A stretch of 8,084 nucleotides of DNA from Cyclobacteriaceae bacterium (GTDB taxonomy: Bacteria > Bacteroidota > Bacteroidia > Cytophagales > Cyclobacteriaceae). Below, one piece after another: positions 6,955 through 8,084 of this stretch. The stretch's first letter is position 1; each line of letters opens with the position of its first letter. Made by a program: the position numbers and the translations under genes. Where the stretch lies: positions 1-8,084 of the forward strand of contig JAOTYN010000182.1 of the NCBI GenBank assembly GCA_029861825.1, in the 5' to 3' direction. The notes under the pieces were generated by a model that had not been told where the DNA came from, made no database searches, and saw only the letters and a list, made by a program, of their open reading frames with translations.

Positions 6955-7339
6955 AATTGAAAAAGAGATAGAGCAGCGGGACATTGAGATCAAGTCCTTA
7001 TTGAAGGAACTTGCGTTGGATACCATGGATAATACCACGTCCAAAGTAAAAAGGGCTGCTATCGAGAAAGAGATCCTTCACAAAATGTTGAAGGAGCAGA
7101 AATTGGAAAAAAGAAATACACTATTCGCCGTTGAGAGTGGTTTATTGTTATTCGCTATTACCATGTTCGGAGTTTTGGGAGCATTTGTGACCTTCCTGGT
7201 GGCAGGTTATCAGGGTGCAAGTCCTACCTGGGACCAACTGGGCAGCGATATGGCCGTACTGGTATTGTTGATCACCATGACAGCTTTGTCTACCGTTTTA
7301 TATTTGCAGCATTACAGAAACAAGTCCGTTAGACGTTAA
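6944..7339 (+). CDS. Small membrane protein of unknown function, coiled-coil N-terminus and two membrane helices
   Basis: I do not recognise a family. The 131 residues split into two parts. Residues 1-58 are strongly charged and rich in Glu, Lys and Leu (EKEIEQRDIEIKSLLKEL, KRAAIEKEILHKMLKEQ), as in an amphipathic helix or coiled coil. Residues about 62-88 and 103-122 are hydrophobic helices joined by a short loop (GYQGASPTWDQLGSD). The basic stretch before helix 1 (KLEKR) and the basic tail (HYRNKSVRR) suggest that both ends face the cytoplasm, with the loop outside. There is no signal peptide and no catalytic motif. The ATG at 6944 follows an A-rich leader. An internal start at M28 would lose half the coiled coil. 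Translation ends at TAA followed directly by another TAA, 26 bp before a strong terminator, so it is probably a single-gene unit. Coding is supported by coherent composition and the terminator. Confidence 0.75.
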   Translation: MVTLIEKEIEQRDIEIKSLLKELALDTMDNTTSKVKRAAIEKEILHKMLKEQKLEKRNTLFAVESGLLLFAITMFGVLGAFVTFLVAGYQGASPTWDQLGSDMAVLVLLITMTALSTVLYLQHYRNKSVRR

Positions 7340-7361
7340 TAAATCAATAAACCAAGCCACT

Positions 7362-7398
7362 AACAAAAAAAGGGGGTGACCACCCCCTTTTTTGTTTT
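7362..7398. terminator. Strong bidirectional intrinsic terminator between convergent genes
   Basis: The stem pairs AAAAAAGGGGGT (7366-7377) with ACCCCCTTTTTT (7382-7393), a perfect 12-bp stem around a GACC loop (7378-7381). On the plus strand the GC core is followed by six T, a G and four T. On the minus strand it is followed by seven T (complement of 7371-7365). It therefore has the U-tract architecture needed both for the 131-residue membrane protein gene (stop at 7339) and for the SYLF gene (stop at 7417), which converge on it. Confidence 0.93.
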
Positions 7399-7416
7399 CT
7401 TTAAATTAGACCAGGA

Positions 7417-8084
7417 TTACAGTGAAGCTTTCTTAATGGCTTGTTGTAAGCTCGAGACATTTTCATTGTAAGGATTAGTGGCCCGGAACACCGATTCCAT
7501 ATTTTTACCCTCCCGGCCATAGTACTCCTCGTTCAATTTTTTATTGGCTTTTAACACGGTACCCTCCAGGCTGATACCTGCATAAAGCCCCTTGCTTTTG
7601 CTATAACTATAAATCTCCGCGTCGAACCCCACATCGGTGCTGACAGAAGAATTCCTGCCTACAGGTCCGGCAGCGATTCCCACATCACCACCTAAAGCCA
7701 AATCACCTTTTTCAAGACTCATTACATTCTTCTTGTTCCGGAACAACAACACGATGTCAGCGCTTTGCACACCTATTTGTGCACCGATGTTACCTTCTCC
7801 CATACCCACAAAATAGGGATTACTCCAGGACCCGTCTTCCAGCCGCACCAGGGCCAGCCCCCTGCCACCCTGGCCGCCCACACCAATGGCAACTTTCAAG
7901 GCTTCTGGAAAAATGACGATACCTTCCGCTTTGGCTATCAGGGCCTGCGGGATACTTTCACCCTCTTCCATATTGGCCAGAGATTCGAAGGCATCAGTAG
8001 CGTTTTCAATAGACAATTCCGCTTTTTCACGCTTGTTCTTGAATTGAGCTTGCAGGGGTAAAGTTATTGTAAAAAGAAAGGTAA
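7417..8084 (-). CDS. SYLF-domain (YSC84/DUF500) secreted protein, 5' end cut by window edge
   Basis: Member of the SYLF/YSC84 family, whose eukaryotic members bind phosphoinositides and actin. The bacterial members are small exported proteins of unclear function. The visible 221 residues start mid-signal-peptide at the right edge (TFLFTITLPLQAQ, likely cut after QAQ or nearby), then a Lys/Glu-rich helix (FKNKREKAELSIENATDAFE). The SYLF domain runs from IPQALIAKAEGIVIFPEALK to near the end, with its glycine-rich strands (VAIGVGGQGGRGLALVR, FVGMGEGNIGAQIGVQSADI, LGGDVGIAAGPVGRNSSVST) and the YAGISLEGTVLKANKKLNEE segment. The frame stays open to base 8084. A TTG at 8016 could be taken as a start but would discard the signal peptide, so the true start lies beyond the window. 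The stop is TAA at 7419-7417, 23 bp before the shared terminator. Probably periplasmic or envelope-associated. Role not known. Confidence 0.92.
   Translation of the reverse strand, partial: TFLFTITLPLQAQFKNKREKAELSIENATDAFESLANMEEGESIPQALIAKAEGIVIFPEALKVAIGVGGQGGRGLALVRLEDGSWSNPYFVGMGEGNIGAQIGVQSADIVLLFRNKKNVMSLEKGDLALGGDVGIAAGPVGRNSSVSTDVGFDAEIYSYSKSKGLYAGISLEGTVLKANKKLNEEYYGREGKNMESVFRATNPYNENVSSLQQAIKKASL

Noticed and set aside
6689..7044. Two minus-strand frames of 60-68 codons in and after the thyA downstream gap
   Set aside because: One covers the intergenic region and has no recognisable features. The other is antisense to the start of the small membrane protein. Neither has a convincing leader.
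7765..8061. 98-codon plus-strand open frame
   Set aside because: Antisense to the SYLF-domain gene, whose frame has the full family signature.
1..8084. CRISPR array, IS element or phage signature
   Set aside because: No regularly spaced repeats, transposase motifs, terminal inverted repeats with target duplications or phage genes were seen on either strand.

Overview
The window looks like chromosomal DNA of a Bacteroidota bacterium. The evidence is a SusC/RagA-type TonB-dependent receptor with an N-terminal STN domain, a FecR anti-sigma factor with the Bacteroidota-typical C-terminal DUF4974-like domain, A-rich leaders with little Shine-Dalgarno signal, and moderate GC content. Genus or family cannot be assigned from the sequence alone. 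I see no IS element, CRISPR array, tRNA, rRNA or prophage gene.

Left block (1-5722, all minus strand, so transcription runs from 5722 towards 1). The order is: a 748-residue MMPL/RND-type (HAE-3-like) membrane exporter; a secreted GH113-like TIM-barrel glycoside hydrolase whose ATG overlaps the exporter stop (ATGA); a 78-bp gap; a FecR-type transmembrane anti-sigma factor; and, 19 bp later, the first 452 residues of a SusC-like receptor that runs off the left edge. The STN domain and FecR form the usual cell-surface signalling pair, which should control an ECF sigma factor. That sigma gene normally sits just upstream of fecR. Here the position is taken by the GH113-like gene, and no sigma gene is in view. 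A nutrient-uptake locus for a mannan-like glycan is a reasonable but unproven inference.

Middle (5723-6670). A 153-bp divergent intergenic region with a perfect 7-bp-arm inverted repeat separates the exporter from thyA, a full-length 264-residue thymidylate synthase with its catalytic residues intact. folA does not follow it.

Right block (6671-8084). A 273-bp gap holds alternative hairpins and a 14-bp direct repeat that duplicates the start region of the next gene, creating a 6-codon mini-ORF. Next comes a 131-residue protein of unknown function, with a charged coiled-coil-like N-terminus and two membrane helices. It converges, across a strong bidirectional terminator, on a SYLF-domain (YSC84/DUF500) secreted protein whose 5' end lies outside the window.

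Nothing here is clearly a new defence or mobile system. The points most worth a second look are the exporter-GH113 translational coupling, the FecR/STN pair without its sigma factor, and the duplicated start region upstream of the small membrane protein.
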